From Phytophthora colocasiae (taxonomy: Eukaryota > Oomycota > Peronosporomycetes > Peronosporales > Peronosporaceae), in assembly GCA_018806915.1 (NCBI GenBank), contig JAGKQI010000005.1, forward strand, positions 62,001 through 126,000: a stretch of DNA of 64,000 bases, written 5' to 3'. Of this stretch, positions 31,968-42,721 are shown one piece after another. The notes below the pieces were generated by a model. The model did no database searches. It was not told where the DNA came from and saw nothing but the letters and a program-made list of their open reading frames with translations. A program made the translations under genes and the position numbers. How positions within the stretch are numbered: position 1 is the first letter of the stretch; each line of letters starts with the position of its first letter.

Positions 31968-32660
31968 CGACTAAGTGTATCGTTCAGAGCGGGGAAATGG
32001 TATCGTCTGAGCTACTTTGGCGATCCACTGCACCAGACCGATTAGGTGGCGGCCGCAAACTTGAGAAGTGAGCTCAGAGAAAAGATATGCTCGCTTTGGG
32101 TGCCTCGATCCGGTTCGTTACGCGCGCACTTGACTGGGTCTGAGTATGATGGAAGCACTAGGAACGGCGATGGCACGCGAGCGAGGGAAGGCTTAAAAGT
32201 ACTCCGGCAGGGGCAGTTACGGCTGGATATAAAGTCAAAACCACCAAGACTGGCTTCTGTTCGAGCCAAATCTTCTCTGGGGCGTGAAAACCACCGCAAA
32301 GATTCGTCCTGGGTTCCGATGCTGCATCGCGCTTCCAACTGCACAGTAAACCCCACTATTCATAGTCGAAGCAAGGTCTCACTCAGTCTACCAATGTGGT
32401 GACAAGTAGCTCGAGGTGACAACTGGACTCGTTTCATGGTGAGACCGGTAAATATAGACATAACTACCCCTGCTAGGTTTTTGAAGCTATACACAGGACA
32501 ACGGCGTGGTTTCCGCCACCCTCGACCTCGTCCGTTGATCGACCCACAAGTAGCGCAGCAATTCGCAGCATCTCGTCTTCACGCAGCGATTTAACACAAA
32601 ATAGCACGGCTAGCAGTTAGATACCGCTCAGATCTCGTCAGCTTTTGCGTCTGAAAACAC
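31968..32660. other. Intergenic, no gene seen
   Basis: 693 bases upstream of the Myb gene and downstream of the HMG-box gene. A 118-codon plus-strand frame at 32046-32402 has no family likeness and I do not count it. Confidence 0.45.
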
Positions 32661-34515
32661 TCACAGCAGCACTGTTAGATCCGGTGTAAGATCGCGTCGT
32701 ACAGGCATATCTGCACACGCACCTTCTTCAAGTTGCTGCTGGTCTCCTGCCCCTGTCTTGTTAGCGATAGCACCTTTTGAGCCGTCTTCCTTCGCAAGTT
32801 CGGCCCACGACAGCTTATGGGGCTCCGACATATCTCGCCAAATTGAAGCAGCTTCGTCCTGGGAAATGGTCTTCTTTTCCCGACGCTTAGCCTTCAAAAA
32901 GAATTGAAATCCTGAGTCGTCTAGCAGTTTATCCTTGGCTGCACTTAGCTGCAAATTGTACATCTCCAGTTCCACCTCGTATCGACGTTTGTCTTCAGCA
33001 GCCATGCGCTGGTATGGCTCTCTTTCCTCCTCAGGCATCTGACGCCAAAGCCGCCCACAGAGTGCCGAGCATTCATTGTGGGACATCTGGTATGTTTCAA
33101 GTAGCTCCGTGCGTTTGGACATGTACATGAGATTGTATGCAGTCTTTGGGCGTCGCGGGGGTCCTGACTTCCGCTTTTTGCGTGCTGGTGCCTTCGCCTT
33201 CACGGTCACAACAGATACATGCTGCCGTTTGTTTGGTTGCAGTTGCTTTCCATCACCTGGACGCTCTTTTTCTTTTTGTGGTTGCTGCTTGAGCTGTTTT
33301 TTTCGCTTTAGTGGTCGAAGCTTCTTTACAGGTTGACTGGGAAGCTGCTGCTGACGTTCCTGTTGTCGTGCAAGATGATCCTCCATTTCCTTTCGGAAGC
33401 GCTCCACATCGGCTTCAGCTTTACGCTGATAAACTACACGCTCATCGTCACTCAATGCCTTCCACGCGATGCCGATTTCGCGCATGATTTGAGGGTTCTT
33501 GCGATCTGGGTGAAGCGCTGCCATTTCTTGGCGTGCTGTTGCCAAATAAGCGGTATACGCGTTCTGGGGAAGCCGAGGCGCCGATGGGTCCCCACGAGTC
33601 AACCGTTTTAACTCATCAATGTGCTTGTGTGTCCGCTGAACCTCCGAATCCATGTAGGCCGGAGGTTTATAGGCGTTCATTTCCCTCTTGTACCTCTGTT
33701 CATCTTGTTTAGCCAGCTCGTGCCACTCGTTTTTGTCAGCATCGCTAAGGCGCTTCCATAGCTGACTCATATCGGTGCGGAATTCACTGATTGTCATATT
33801 CAACAGTGTGAAGCTCTCGCGGTTGCGTATCATGAATAGCTGGAAGCCCGTCTTAGCCGGCTTGGGAGCGAACGGGTCTTTAAGCGGTGCTGCCAGCGCG
33901 GATGACTGCTCTGGAGTAGCTGAAAGTGTAGGTTTAAACCGCGCGATCTCGTCCTGGAAACGCAGCTTGTCTATTGCAGCCATGTCAACCCAAATTTGTT
34001 TCTCACTGTCAGACAAAGCCCTCCACATCCTTGCCATCTCTTTCGAAACGCGTTGTGCATCCAACGAAGGGTTAGCGGCAACTACATCAGACCGTCGACT
34101 CTTCCAGAAGCAAATGTAAGCTGTATCAGGCTGGCGTGGCTCATTTGGCTGTTTTTTTCGCTTGTTCAAATGCTTCACCGTTTGCTAGAAAATTTTATAA
34201 AATAAATTAATGCTTTCACGCATAATTGGCAGTTCTTGTCAGAGTTACCTTGTCAGTCTGCTGTTGGTTTTTATACTGGTGAGCCTCTGTGTGGAAACGC
34301 GCTTTGTCAAACTGTGCAAGTTCCACCCACGGCTTGCGGCCGGCAGCAGATAACGCTTTCCATTGTCGCCCAAGCTCAGACGAAACCTGCTGTACGGACC
34401 ACGAAGGATGCGCAGCTGAGATTTCCTCGCGTCGACTACGGGAGAAGTGCTGATAAGCATTTTTGTCTGGAGCGACAGGCTCGCGAGTACGCGATTTTCT
34501 TGGCCCAGTGTCCAT
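32661..34515 (-). CDS. Protein with six HMG-box domains, two exons
   Basis: Exons 34515-34249 and 34184-32661 join through a 64-base intron to 596 residues. HMG boxes bend DNA or bind nucleosomes. I count six box-like units: PDKNAYQHFSRSRREE (exon 1), PDTAYICFWKSRRSDV, KTGFQLFMIRNRESF, PQNAYTAYLATARQEM, PKTAYNLMYMSKRTEL, and GFQFFLKAKRREKK. Each has the trailing W-x-x-L/M-S-x-x-x-K-x-x-W/Y helix (for example RQWKALSAAGRKPW, MWRALSDSEKQIW, AWKALSDDERVVY). A long Lys/Arg/Gln-rich linker lies between boxes 4 and 5. Multi-box proteins of this kind include UBF-like factors of rDNA; a role in nucleolar or general chromatin organisation is inference. Confidence 0.88.
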
Positions 34516-34529
34516 GGCCTCTCTTTCGA

Positions 34530-34553
34530 TTTTTTTGGGGGGGGGGGGGGGGG
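34530..34553 (+). repeat. Poly-G tract upstream of the HMG-box gene
   Basis: A run of T followed by about 20 consecutive G lies just upstream (minus-strand sense: poly-C) of the HMG-box start codon. It could form a G-quadruplex; length in the assembly may be inaccurate. Confidence 0.7.
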
Positions 34554-34641
34554 GTCATTATAGTAAAATACCGGTAGACATACAAAAGTATCAGCTTTTA
34601 TAGTGTATTTACAACAAAAACTGCCAATGAACTTCAACTAT

Positions 34642-35923
34642 CTACAGTCCCATTCTCCTCATGCTGCGTCTCGCAGCCCAGTGAGTGTGAACTCGACGCA
34701 GCGCCAATAACAGCACTCCAGCTAACGTTGCACCTGCACCTCCAGCGCTCCAAGGATTCAACGCAGTGCCCAGAAGAATGACGCCCCACCCATACTCGAA
34801 TCCGACGTGCAGAAGTCGAGTGGCAGCCAAAACGCCAGCACCGTCGAACTGGAATCCGCGTGTTAAGAAGAGCTGCTCTGCAAAGGCCAACGCACCAGTG
34901 CCCCCGATAGCACCCCAAGTCTCCAATGACATATCCACTTTGAACTTTCCGTGCTGGATGCCCATAATTGCCGTCAGCGAAACGAGAGTCATGGAGAGCA
35001 GGAAATAGTGCATCACCACAAGGTGCGGCACCTTCTGTAGACCACGCAGAGATACGTAGGCTCCAGCTTGCATGAAGGCAACCACAACTGCGCACCCGAT
35101 AGCCAGCGACTCGCCAAAGATATACGACGTCACAAAGCTTGTCATTGAGCGGCGGTACCACTTGGCATCGGTTGACCCGTTCTTGCCAAAGAGGAATGCA
35201 GGTCGCACTACCAATACGGCACCTATTACACACAGCACAGAGCAGACTACTGTGAACCCCCCCGGCTTCTCTTTGAGGATAAAAGCCGCCTAGGAAGCAA
35301 AAACGGATGTCAGGACGCCAAGAACAGAAACGTTATAACAAACGGACAGATCGCGTACTAACCATTGAAAACGCGAGTAGCGGGCTGAAATACGTGATGG
35401 CGGTAGCGTTCGACACTGCTAGATTATCCAGCACTACAATGGTTACAATGGCAGCGATGCAGCCCGAGACACAACGCAATACTAGCGGGCGATGGAACTC
35501 CTTCTTCACGCGCATCTTCATACCAGTAACAGCGATCGCAGTCTGACAAACAGACAGTCAGTAGATACAACTTACAACTGTTAGCAGCCACGACACGAGT
35601 GAGCGCCAGAACAGCGTCTCCACAGCCGACAGTTTTAACGTGTCGTCCTTAACCAGCGTGGCGATGCAACTGGCAAGGAACGCCGATGCACCAACAAGAA
35701 TGAGACCAGCGATGCGGTTGGCAATGCTGCGTACAACCGCACGGCGCATGAAGCGCGGAAGCCATTTCCCCTCTGTCGACAGGGACTCGAGCGAGTCGGA
35801 GGTCACAAGAAGCGGCAAGTTCTCCAGGTGGCGCAGGGCCTTCTTGCCGCTGTCGATCTTCCCGGCCGGCGCCGACCTGGTGGCAGTTGCGTACACGGCC
35901 CCATAAACTGCAGGTAGTGGCAT
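34642..35923 (-). CDS. DMT-superfamily (EamA-like) membrane transporter, three exons
   Basis: Exons 35923-35576, 35542-35363 and 35289-34642 join in phase 0 to 391 residues; the first intron is only 34 nt. After a ~70-residue cytosolic N-terminus there are about ten hydrophobic helices in two halves, with AITYFSPLLAFSMAAFILKEKPG at the end of the first half, the classic EamA (DUF6) signature, and LFLTRGFQFDGAGVLAATRLLHVGFEYGWGVILLG as its mirror in the second. Such proteins move small metabolites (nucleotide sugars, amino acids, triose phosphates, purines); nothing here fixes the substrate. It is tail-to-tail or head-to-tail with the HMG gene, only 100 bases away. Confidence 0.9.
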
Positions 35924-36024
35924 GTCTTGATGGTTCGCTTGCCGATCCGTAACGAAATGAAGGCGATCTTTATCGTCGAGAATTAAATCAGTCCAGCCAT
36001 TTTCCTGATTCAGCCTTAGATACT

Positions 36025-36413
36025 GTCAAGGATTCAAACCCGATGAGTTCACAACCCATGACTATTCAAGACGAGTTCATCTACGAGTCCATGACTACGC
36101 AAGAGATAGCAGCAACGACTTGCAGAAGAGATTAGCTAGTATGGAGTAGATAGTGAAGAGAGTAAGGAGCGATGGAGATGTTCGATAGCGGTGGCTACCG
36201 ACGCAGCTTCTCATTCCGGAATCAACCACATTGGACTCAAGTGAGTTCCTCTTGTTACTGCTTTGGCCAAGCAGTTCGTGTGGCTCTCCACGACCTCGAA
36301 GAATTGAGCGAGAGGCTTCACGACATAACTACTCAACGACCTACTTCCTCTTAAGTGCTACCAAACCACGCTTTAGCCGAGCTCAAGTGAGAAGCTCAGC
36401 TAAAGTTGTGACA
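36025..36413 (+). repeat. 5' LTR of the gypsy element
   Basis: About 389 bp. Contains a ~20-base segment (ctacttcctcttaagtgcta near 36339-36359) missing from the 3' LTR. Confidence 0.92.
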
Positions 36414-36422
36414 TAGTAGACC

Positions 36423-37759
36423 TTGATGGCGATGACTACTCGCAACACGGCGCGACGAGTGCTGCGGAGCGATACAGCACCTGCTCGTCGACTTCTGGAG
36501 CTGGAAAACGGTGACGACGACATGAGAGCACCCGAACCGACTCCTAATCAACAGCTAGAAACTGCGTTGGTTGGTGTTCGTCAAGAAATGGCGACACTGC
36601 ACGAAGGTCTGAGGCAGGAAGTTTCCACTTCGCTTACGAGACTCTCTACGGAGATGGTGGAAATTCAAGGAAACCTAGCAAACCTCGTCCAAGGAATGAC
36701 AAACATGTTGACGACTTTGAATCAAACCCACACGATGGCTCAAGCCGCCCAACAAATGGCTTCAGATGCCCAAAACGGTGGCAATCGTCAATCCCAAAGC
36801 AATGCGCCGCCACCGGCAGCTCAAATGCAGCCAAATGCGGAGATTGCACGTCCGGAAGTTAACGTCCACATGGCAACTCCGATGGAAACCCAACGGATTC
36901 CAGTACCAACACCGTCCGCGATGCCACGTTTGCGCAAGATGGACGTAAATCCTCCCGTTTCGACGGTCTGATCGATGGGATCAAGCTCAACAGCTTCATT
37001 TTCCAGTTTGAGCGCTACTTTGTGCAGAAGGGATACAACCTCGACCAGCATGATCACCTACTCATTAATGAGTTGAACCAGTGTGTCCGCAAGAATGCTG
37101 TGACGTGGTACGAGCGCTACATGACGGACTCGACTACTGTCAAGCTGTGGAGTGCAGTAAAAAATGACATGAGACGTGAGTTTCGCGAGCCAAACTTTGA
37201 TAATAAGATTAGAAACCAACTGTTGACACTCCGTCAGACTGGAACCTATCATGGCTACGTCGCTAAATTCCGAGAGCTTCAAGGGGTGGTCCAGTTGGAG
37301 GAACTGACCGCGGTGAACCTGTTTGTCAATGGCTTGTCAACCAGTGAAATGAAGAAGGCTATTCAGCGCAAGCAACCTACGTCCTTGACTGCGGCTGTTG
37401 AAGCAGGTTTCCTCGAATGGGGCGTTCAGGAGAAATCAAGCACCACCACAACACAGCAAAACAATAATGCACCCGAGAAAAAGGGTCGTGCTGGAAATGG
37501 CAAGCAAGCGCGAGGTGGAGGCACTTCGAGATCTAATCGAAACTCGAATTCGCAGTCGAGCAAATCTGCGTCGACATTGTGCTCTCACTGTCGACGAGGC
37601 GTACACAGTCTGGACGACTGCTGGGTATTGCATCCTGAGAAGAAGCCACCACATCTGCTGCAGAAGCAAAAACTGCAACAAATCCACGCTATGTTGGAGA
37701 CTCTCATGGTCGGAAGCGAGCAGGCAAGCTCGTCGGCGGCTAGTGAGTCGTCAAATTAG
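36423..37759 (+). pseudogene. Gag of the gypsy element, one frameshift
   Basis: Frame one (36423-36971) gives a coiled-coil N-terminus (QLETALVGVRQEMATLHEGLRQEV...) and ends at LRKMDVNPPVSTV. The gag core GLIDGIKLNSFIFQFERYFVQKG continues in a second frame to 37759, so an indel lies near 36950-36960. The core is the usual helical gag, followed by a Gln/Asn/Arg-rich linker and a zinc knuckle CSHCRRGVHSLDDC (C-X2-C-X4-H-X4-C). Confidence 0.85.
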
Positions 37760-37899
37760 CCCGTCCACTCGAGGTCGAGCACTCAGGTGGGCGTAATGGA
37801 GAGCTGCTCGACGAAGTTGATGTTGCATTTCGTGATGTAAAACTGGACGAACGAGAAAACAAGAAAACTACAGAAAAACAAGTGGATAAACGCGAGTAT

Positions 37900-39564
37900 T
37901 GTTGCTTGCTGCATACAAGAAGTACGGTGCAGTGGTCGTCTGATGACATCGGGATTTTGAATTCCAATTTCATTGATAGTGGTGCAACAATTGACGGTGT
38001 AAGCCCCAGATTTTGCACGGCTAATGGGCTGTAGAAGTTCGTTGTGGATCATGACGAGCCTATGGTGATTACGTTAGCTGCAAAGCAGAAATTGACGATT
38101 CCAACGAAGACGATTCGACTTACACTGTACATGGACGATTTCAAACCTTACGTGAATGACTTTCTTGTCATTGACATCCCCGAAAACCAAGACATTTTAC
38201 TGGGAATGCCGTGGTTAAAAATGAATAATCCAGAAATCGACTGGGTAGAGGAACGTGTGCGTCCCAGGACCCAGCCAGACGATGGAACATTGCCGGAGAA
38301 CACAAAGAAGAAACAGAAAAAAGTGAAAGGGAGTGTGAAGACGCCTAACAAGCCCGGACAACCAGCGACAAAAATTGGAGGTCAGCGGCATCCGGTGTCT
38401 TCGAGAAGAAAACAAGGCGGTAATGGACTTTTCACGAGTGGATATTACTCTGTGCATAGTGGCGAGACCAAGTACATAAGTGGAAAGCAATTTAAACGTC
38501 TGATGAAAAAGCCGAACGAAGTTGAGTGTGTTTTCGTTATTCGGCCCAAAACTGAGAAGGAGAGTGGTGATGAATCACAGGTTCAAGTCAACATTGATTC
38601 GTATCGTGATCATCCAGCGTATCCTGTGCTACTGAAGCACCAATCCGTCTTTCAGAGGAAACTACCGTCAGTTTTACCACCTCGTGAACATGGAGAACAT
38701 GAGATCAAAGTAGATACTGATAAAGCAATATTTCGGAGACAGTGGCGACTATCCCCGGCTCAGGAAAAGGTCATCATGGACTGGGTTGAGGAGATGTTAG
38801 CTGCTGGGCTCATCCGTCCGTCGACGTCGCCGCATGGGGCGCCAACTTTTTGCGTGAAGAAGCCTGTTGGCTGGCGCATCGTGCATGACTTTCGTGCTCT
38901 TAATGCTCACACAGTGCGACGAACATTACCAATGCCTCGAAAAGACAAAATAATTGACAACATGAGCGGTGGATACTGGTTTTCATGCATGGATTTCCTT
39001 AGTGGCTATTATCAATTTCGTGTTCGAGACGCTGATATACCATATACAGCATTTCAAGCTCCGGACGGAGCCTACGAGTACTTAGTGCTGCCTATGGGAC
39101 TTTCTAATGCCCCCGCTACTTTCAATGCTGGGGTTCGACGTGTGCTTGCAGACTTAAGTGAAATTTGCCAGTCATACTTTGATGATATCTATGTGTGTAC
39201 AAAGTCTGAAGACCTTGAGGAGCATTTGACGGCTTTGGATCGTGTGTTAACCCGCCTGGAAGAACACAACTTTTTCATCAAGCTCAGCAAGTGTGTTTTC
39301 TGCGTGGCTGAAATACCTTGCCTTGGTGACTACGTCGGCAGAAATGGAGTGCGCATTGATCCTGCAAAGGTAAAGATATTGAAGGAGTGGCCATTACCTC
39401 GTGACCGGAGCGAACTGCAGTCGTTCATGGGCACGGCGGTATATGTACAGCGCTTCTGCAAGGATTTTTCAACTGACGCAGCACCGTTGTTTGAACTTCT
39501 AAAGGGTCGAGGAAAAGGAAAATTGAGTGGACTGACAAATTGCGCGACCATTTCATCTCGCTGA
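37900..39564 (+). pseudogene. Protease and reverse transcriptase of the gypsy element, with an in-frame amber codon
   Basis: The protease active site NFIDSGATIDGVSP lies at about 37965-38010; 30 bases on, the frame meets TAG (after CTANGL, near 38034) and then resumes in the same frame (KFVVDHDEPMVITLA). Downstream are LLGMPWLKM, the RT with VHDFRALNAHTVRR, FSCMDFLSGYYQFRV, PMGLSNAPATF and the active box YFDDIYV, and a connection domain. The frame is lost at KGRGKGK (about 39520) by one missing base. Codons on both sides of the TAG align with the minus-strand relative, so the stop is a point change. Confidence 0.87.
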
Positions 39565-41576
39565 AGAACAAGATCAGCTCGACTCCGGTCCTAGCGATTC
39601 CTGACTTCGACAAACCGTTTCATTTGCGCACCGATGCGAGTGATTTTGCAGTTGGTGGAGTCCTCTTTCAAGAGGAGGGCGAGGGTGATAACAAAGTGGA
39701 AAGACCTGTAGCTTTCGGTGGACGGAAATACAAAGCAGCGGAGAAAAATTACTCGATTCGAGAAAAGGAGCTTCTGGCTATTCTGTTCGGCTTGCGACTG
39801 TGGCGCATCTACTTACTCGATAAACCATTCATCGTGGAGACGGATCATCGGTCACTAGAGACCTTGTTCTCTCAGAAGTCGATCTCGCGTCGGGTAGCTC
39901 GCTGGTACGATGAACTGAGCGAATATCCTATTACCTTTAAGTATATACCGGGGACAGAGAACACTGTGGCAGATGGTATGTCGCGGCGACCCGACTTCAT
40001 GAGCGAGGGGATCGTGACGCTAGCAGCAATTAGTGATCTACAGAACATGCAGCAACGAATTGAACGCGATATAACAAGTCTGGTCAAAGAAGCTGTGAGT
40101 CGCTACAAGGAAGATACTTTTACGGCTTCGTTGCTGATCGAGTTGAACAAATCTACTGAAGATAAACAGGCTAAGCCAGTGATCAGAAACCTACAGCGAT
40201 ACTCACTCGTCAAGCGTAAGCTGTTCTACCAGTCTCCGAGTGACGATCAACCCCGATTGGTTCTACCTAATATCCCTGAACTTCTTTACGCATTGCTTTT
40301 CGAGTATCACGACGCTAAGTGCTATGGACATCCTGGAGCTGAAAGAACTCTCCGTCACGTAGAGAAGGACTATTACTGGCGCAGGATGGAGAGGACGATT
40401 AAGACGTACGTACGATCCTGCGAAGTGTGTCAACGCATAAAGGGTCGTAATACGAAGCCACCAGGACTACTTCGTTCACATGCCATTCCAGCAGCAAGAT
40501 GGACGCATCTCGCTATGGACTTTATTGTGGCACTTCCAGAGACCAACGAAGGGTATGATGCGATTTTGGTGGTAATTGACAGATTGACGAAAAGGGCGCA
40601 TTTCCTACCAACAACAACGATTGCTTCAGCAGTGGAAACAGCAAAATTATATCGGGATCGTGTATTTGCACTACATGGACTGCCAGAAGAGATTTTATCA
40701 GATCGGGATTCAAAGTTCACCTCTGCATTTTGGACGAACCTGTGTGAAATGCTGGGGACACAGCAGAAACTCACAACTGCATTTCGACAACAAGCAAATG
40801 GCGTTACAGAGCGAGTGAACCAAACAATTGAAAACTACTTACGGGCATTTAGCAACGCTAACAGTGATGACTGGGATGAGCTTCTTGGACTGGCTGAGTT
40901 CACATATAACTCACGCTATCAGAGCTCCATTAGCATGTCGCCGTTTGAAGCCGACTTGGGCTACCAACCTGTAACACCAGCACGATGGCAGGCAGTCAAA
41001 GAAAACAAAGCATGGCAAGGCACAACACCATCACTCAGCACGGAGTTCTTGGAGCACCAACAGGACGTTCTAGCGAAGGCGCGTCGGTCTCTACAAGCAT
41101 CACAAGATCGGATGAGCCACTTCTTCGATAAAAATCGACCTGTGCAAGCGTTTAAGGTCGGAGATCGTGTGCTTTTGTCGACAAACAACTTGGCTACATT
41201 TCATTCCGGTACGACAAAGAGGAAACTCGGGCCCAAATGGATCGGGCCATATGCCGTTTCTGAGATAATTGGGCATGACTACTATCGCTTGGAGCTACCA
41301 ACCCGTGTAAAATTCTATCCTGTGTTCCACACGTCGATGCTGAAACCCTACGTACAGAGTGATCACCCGGAGCAGACAATATTCAAGGTGCGGCTTCCCG
41401 ATGGTACTGAAGGAGAATTAGTTGAAGACATTGTTGGCTTTCGGCGTCGCAAAGGAAAGCCTGAATACCATGTCAAATGGCTCGGACAGTCTCGACTGAC
41501 ATGGGAACCACTAGATCACCTGCAGTACGTGCTCGACCTCGTTAAAAAGTTTCACGACCGTCAAGCTACGGGGTAG
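39540..41576 (+). CDS. RNase H and integrase with chromo-like tail of the gypsy element
   Basis: Unbroken 678-codon frame. RNase H: RTDASDFAVGGVLFQ, EKELLAILFGLRLWRIYL, ETDHRSLETLF. Integrase: zinc region GHPGAERTLRHVEKDYYW ... CEVCQRIKGR, core with AMDFIVALPE, ILSDRDSKFTSAFW and NGVTERVNQTIENYL. C-terminal barrel KVGDRVLLSTNNL ... YPVFHTSMLKPYV, then VEDIVGFRRRKGKPEYHVKWLGQSRLTWEPLDHL, a clear chromodomain (W-L-G, W-E-P). Chromodomains target gypsy insertion to marked chromatin. It needs a frameshift from the RT frame to be made. Confidence 0.92.
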   Translation: MRDHFISLKNKISSTPVLAIPDFDKPFHLRTDASDFAVGGVLFQEEGEGDNKVERPVAFGGRKYKAAEKNYSIREKELLAILFGLRLWRIYLLDKPFIVETDHRSLETLFSQKSISRRVARWYDELSEYPITFKYIPGTENTVADGMSRRPDFMSEGIVTLAAISDLQNMQQRIERDITSLVKEAVSRYKEDTFTASLLIELNKSTEDKQAKPVIRNLQRYSLVKRKLFYQSPSDDQPRLVLPNIPELLYALLFEYHDAKCYGHPGAERTLRHVEKDYYWRRMERTIKTYVRSCEVCQRIKGRNTKPPGLLRSHAIPAARWTHLAMDFIVALPETNEGYDAILVVIDRLTKRAHFLPTTTIASAVETAKLYRDRVFALHGLPEEILSDRDSKFTSAFWTNLCEMLGTQQKLTTAFRQQANGVTERVNQTIENYLRAFSNANSDDWDELLGLAEFTYNSRYQSSISMSPFEADLGYQPVTPARWQAVKENKAWQGTTPSLSTEFLEHQQDVLAKARRSLQASQDRMSHFFDKNRPVQAFKVGDRVLLSTNNLATFHSGTTKRKLGPKWIGPYAVSEIIGHDYYRLELPTRVKFYPVFHTSMLKPYVQSDHPEQTIFKVRLPDGTEGELVEDIVGFRRRKGKPEYHVKWLGQSRLTWEPLDHLQYVLDLVKKFHDRQATG

Positions 41577-41601
41577 CAAGACAACCTTTTGAGGAAGGGC
41601 A

Positions 41602-41970
41602 TGTCAAGGATTCAAACCCGATGAGTTCACAACCCATGACTATTCAAGACGAGTTCATCTACGAGTCCATGACTACGCAAGAGATAGCAGCAACGACTTG
41701 CAGAAGAGATTAGCTAGTATGGAGTAGATAGTGAAGAGAGTAAGGAGCGATGGGGATGTTCGATAGCGGTGGCTACCGACGCAGCTTCTCATTCCGGAAT
41801 CAACCACATTGGACTCAAGTGAGTTCCTCTTGTTACTGCTTTGGCCAAGCAGTTCGTGTGGCTCTCCACGACCTCGAAGAATTGAGCGAGAGGCTTCACG
41901 ACATAACTACTCAACGACCAAACCACGCTTTAGCCGAGCTCAAGTGAGAAGCTCAGCTAAAGTTGTGACA
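41602..41970 (+). repeat. 3' LTR of the gypsy element
   Basis: About 369 bp, otherwise near-identical to 36025-36413; has cgatggggatgttc where the 5' copy has cgatggagatgttc. Confidence 0.92.
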
Positions 41971-41975
41971 GATAC

Positions 41976-42721
41976 AAATCGTTGAAGACTTCAGTTATCC
42001 CAAACTCGGCGAATTGAGTCGAGGACACGGTTCGAGATGAGAGTCACCAAGGTGGTGTCGATTGACGCAGCGTAGGATACCTGATGACAACAGTGTAATT
42101 TCACTCGATCAGTGGAGTTAGCTTTCGTATCCGCTCGAGTTTATACGCCGGGCGGGGATAAGTGGACAATATCGCGTACATGGTACGCACATTGAGCACT
42201 GCACGGTAGCGTAGGGAATGATTAGTTGTAAGTTGTTCTTGCGTATATCTACTGACTGTCTTTGCAAGTCCATCTAACTGGATGGTTGGTAAATGCTTGA
42301 CGGCGAGTTGTTTGCTTCTGGTTGGCTAATGGAAATGCGCTGTGCGGATACCTTCTTGTGTGTCTATGCCAATTCCATGACGTTGCAGTGGTCAACACTC
42401 CGTGTAATCCCAAGCATTATATAATAATCCGCGTGATTGCTAGCTTAGTATACCGTAAAAATCGGATATGTAGTAGCGTTAGACCGAATCGTTTGTCCAT
42501 TTGGCTAGTCAACACGCTACGTTACAAACGCCACCACTATCCGGTGACGCTAGGCTGATTCGAGACGGACTCAGATTGCAACGACAGACGCGCGCGTGCC
42601 TTGACCAGTCCACTTGCAACTAGACAAGCAGACCCCGACGTGAACGTTCTCGTTGCGAGCGAAGTCCGCGCCGTAGCGAAGCCACCGTTTAACCAGATAC
42701 CCCAGGTGCACTACCACACCC
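41976..42721. other. Intergenic, no gene seen
   Basis: 746 bases between the gypsy element and the bZIP start. No frame with family likeness; presumably the bZIP promoter. Confidence 0.45.

Larger units (their letters stand above)
36025..41970 (+). mobile_element. Complete Ty3/gypsy retrotransposon with TSD
   Basis: LTRs at 36025-36413 and 41602-41970 begin TGTCAAGGATTC and end GTTGTGACA. The target duplication GATAC flanks them (36020-36024 and 41971-41975). A polypurine tract gaggaagggca precedes the 3' LTR. No classic primer-binding site (TGG...) follows the 5' LTR; the bases there are tagtagaccttgatggc. LTRs differ by a ~20-base indel and a few substitutions. Gag, protease, RT, RNase H and integrase are present but cut by two frameshifts and one stop. 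Related in sequence to the minus-strand element at 1-4640. Confidence 0.95.

Noticed and set aside
32046..32402. 118-codon ORF between the Myb and HMG genes
   Set aside because: No domain, hydrophobic pattern or likeness; consistent with chance.
36414..36440. Classical primer-binding site after the 36025 5' LTR
   Set aside because: The bases tagtagaccttgatggc do not start with TGG; priming for this family may be unusual, but I cannot support a site.
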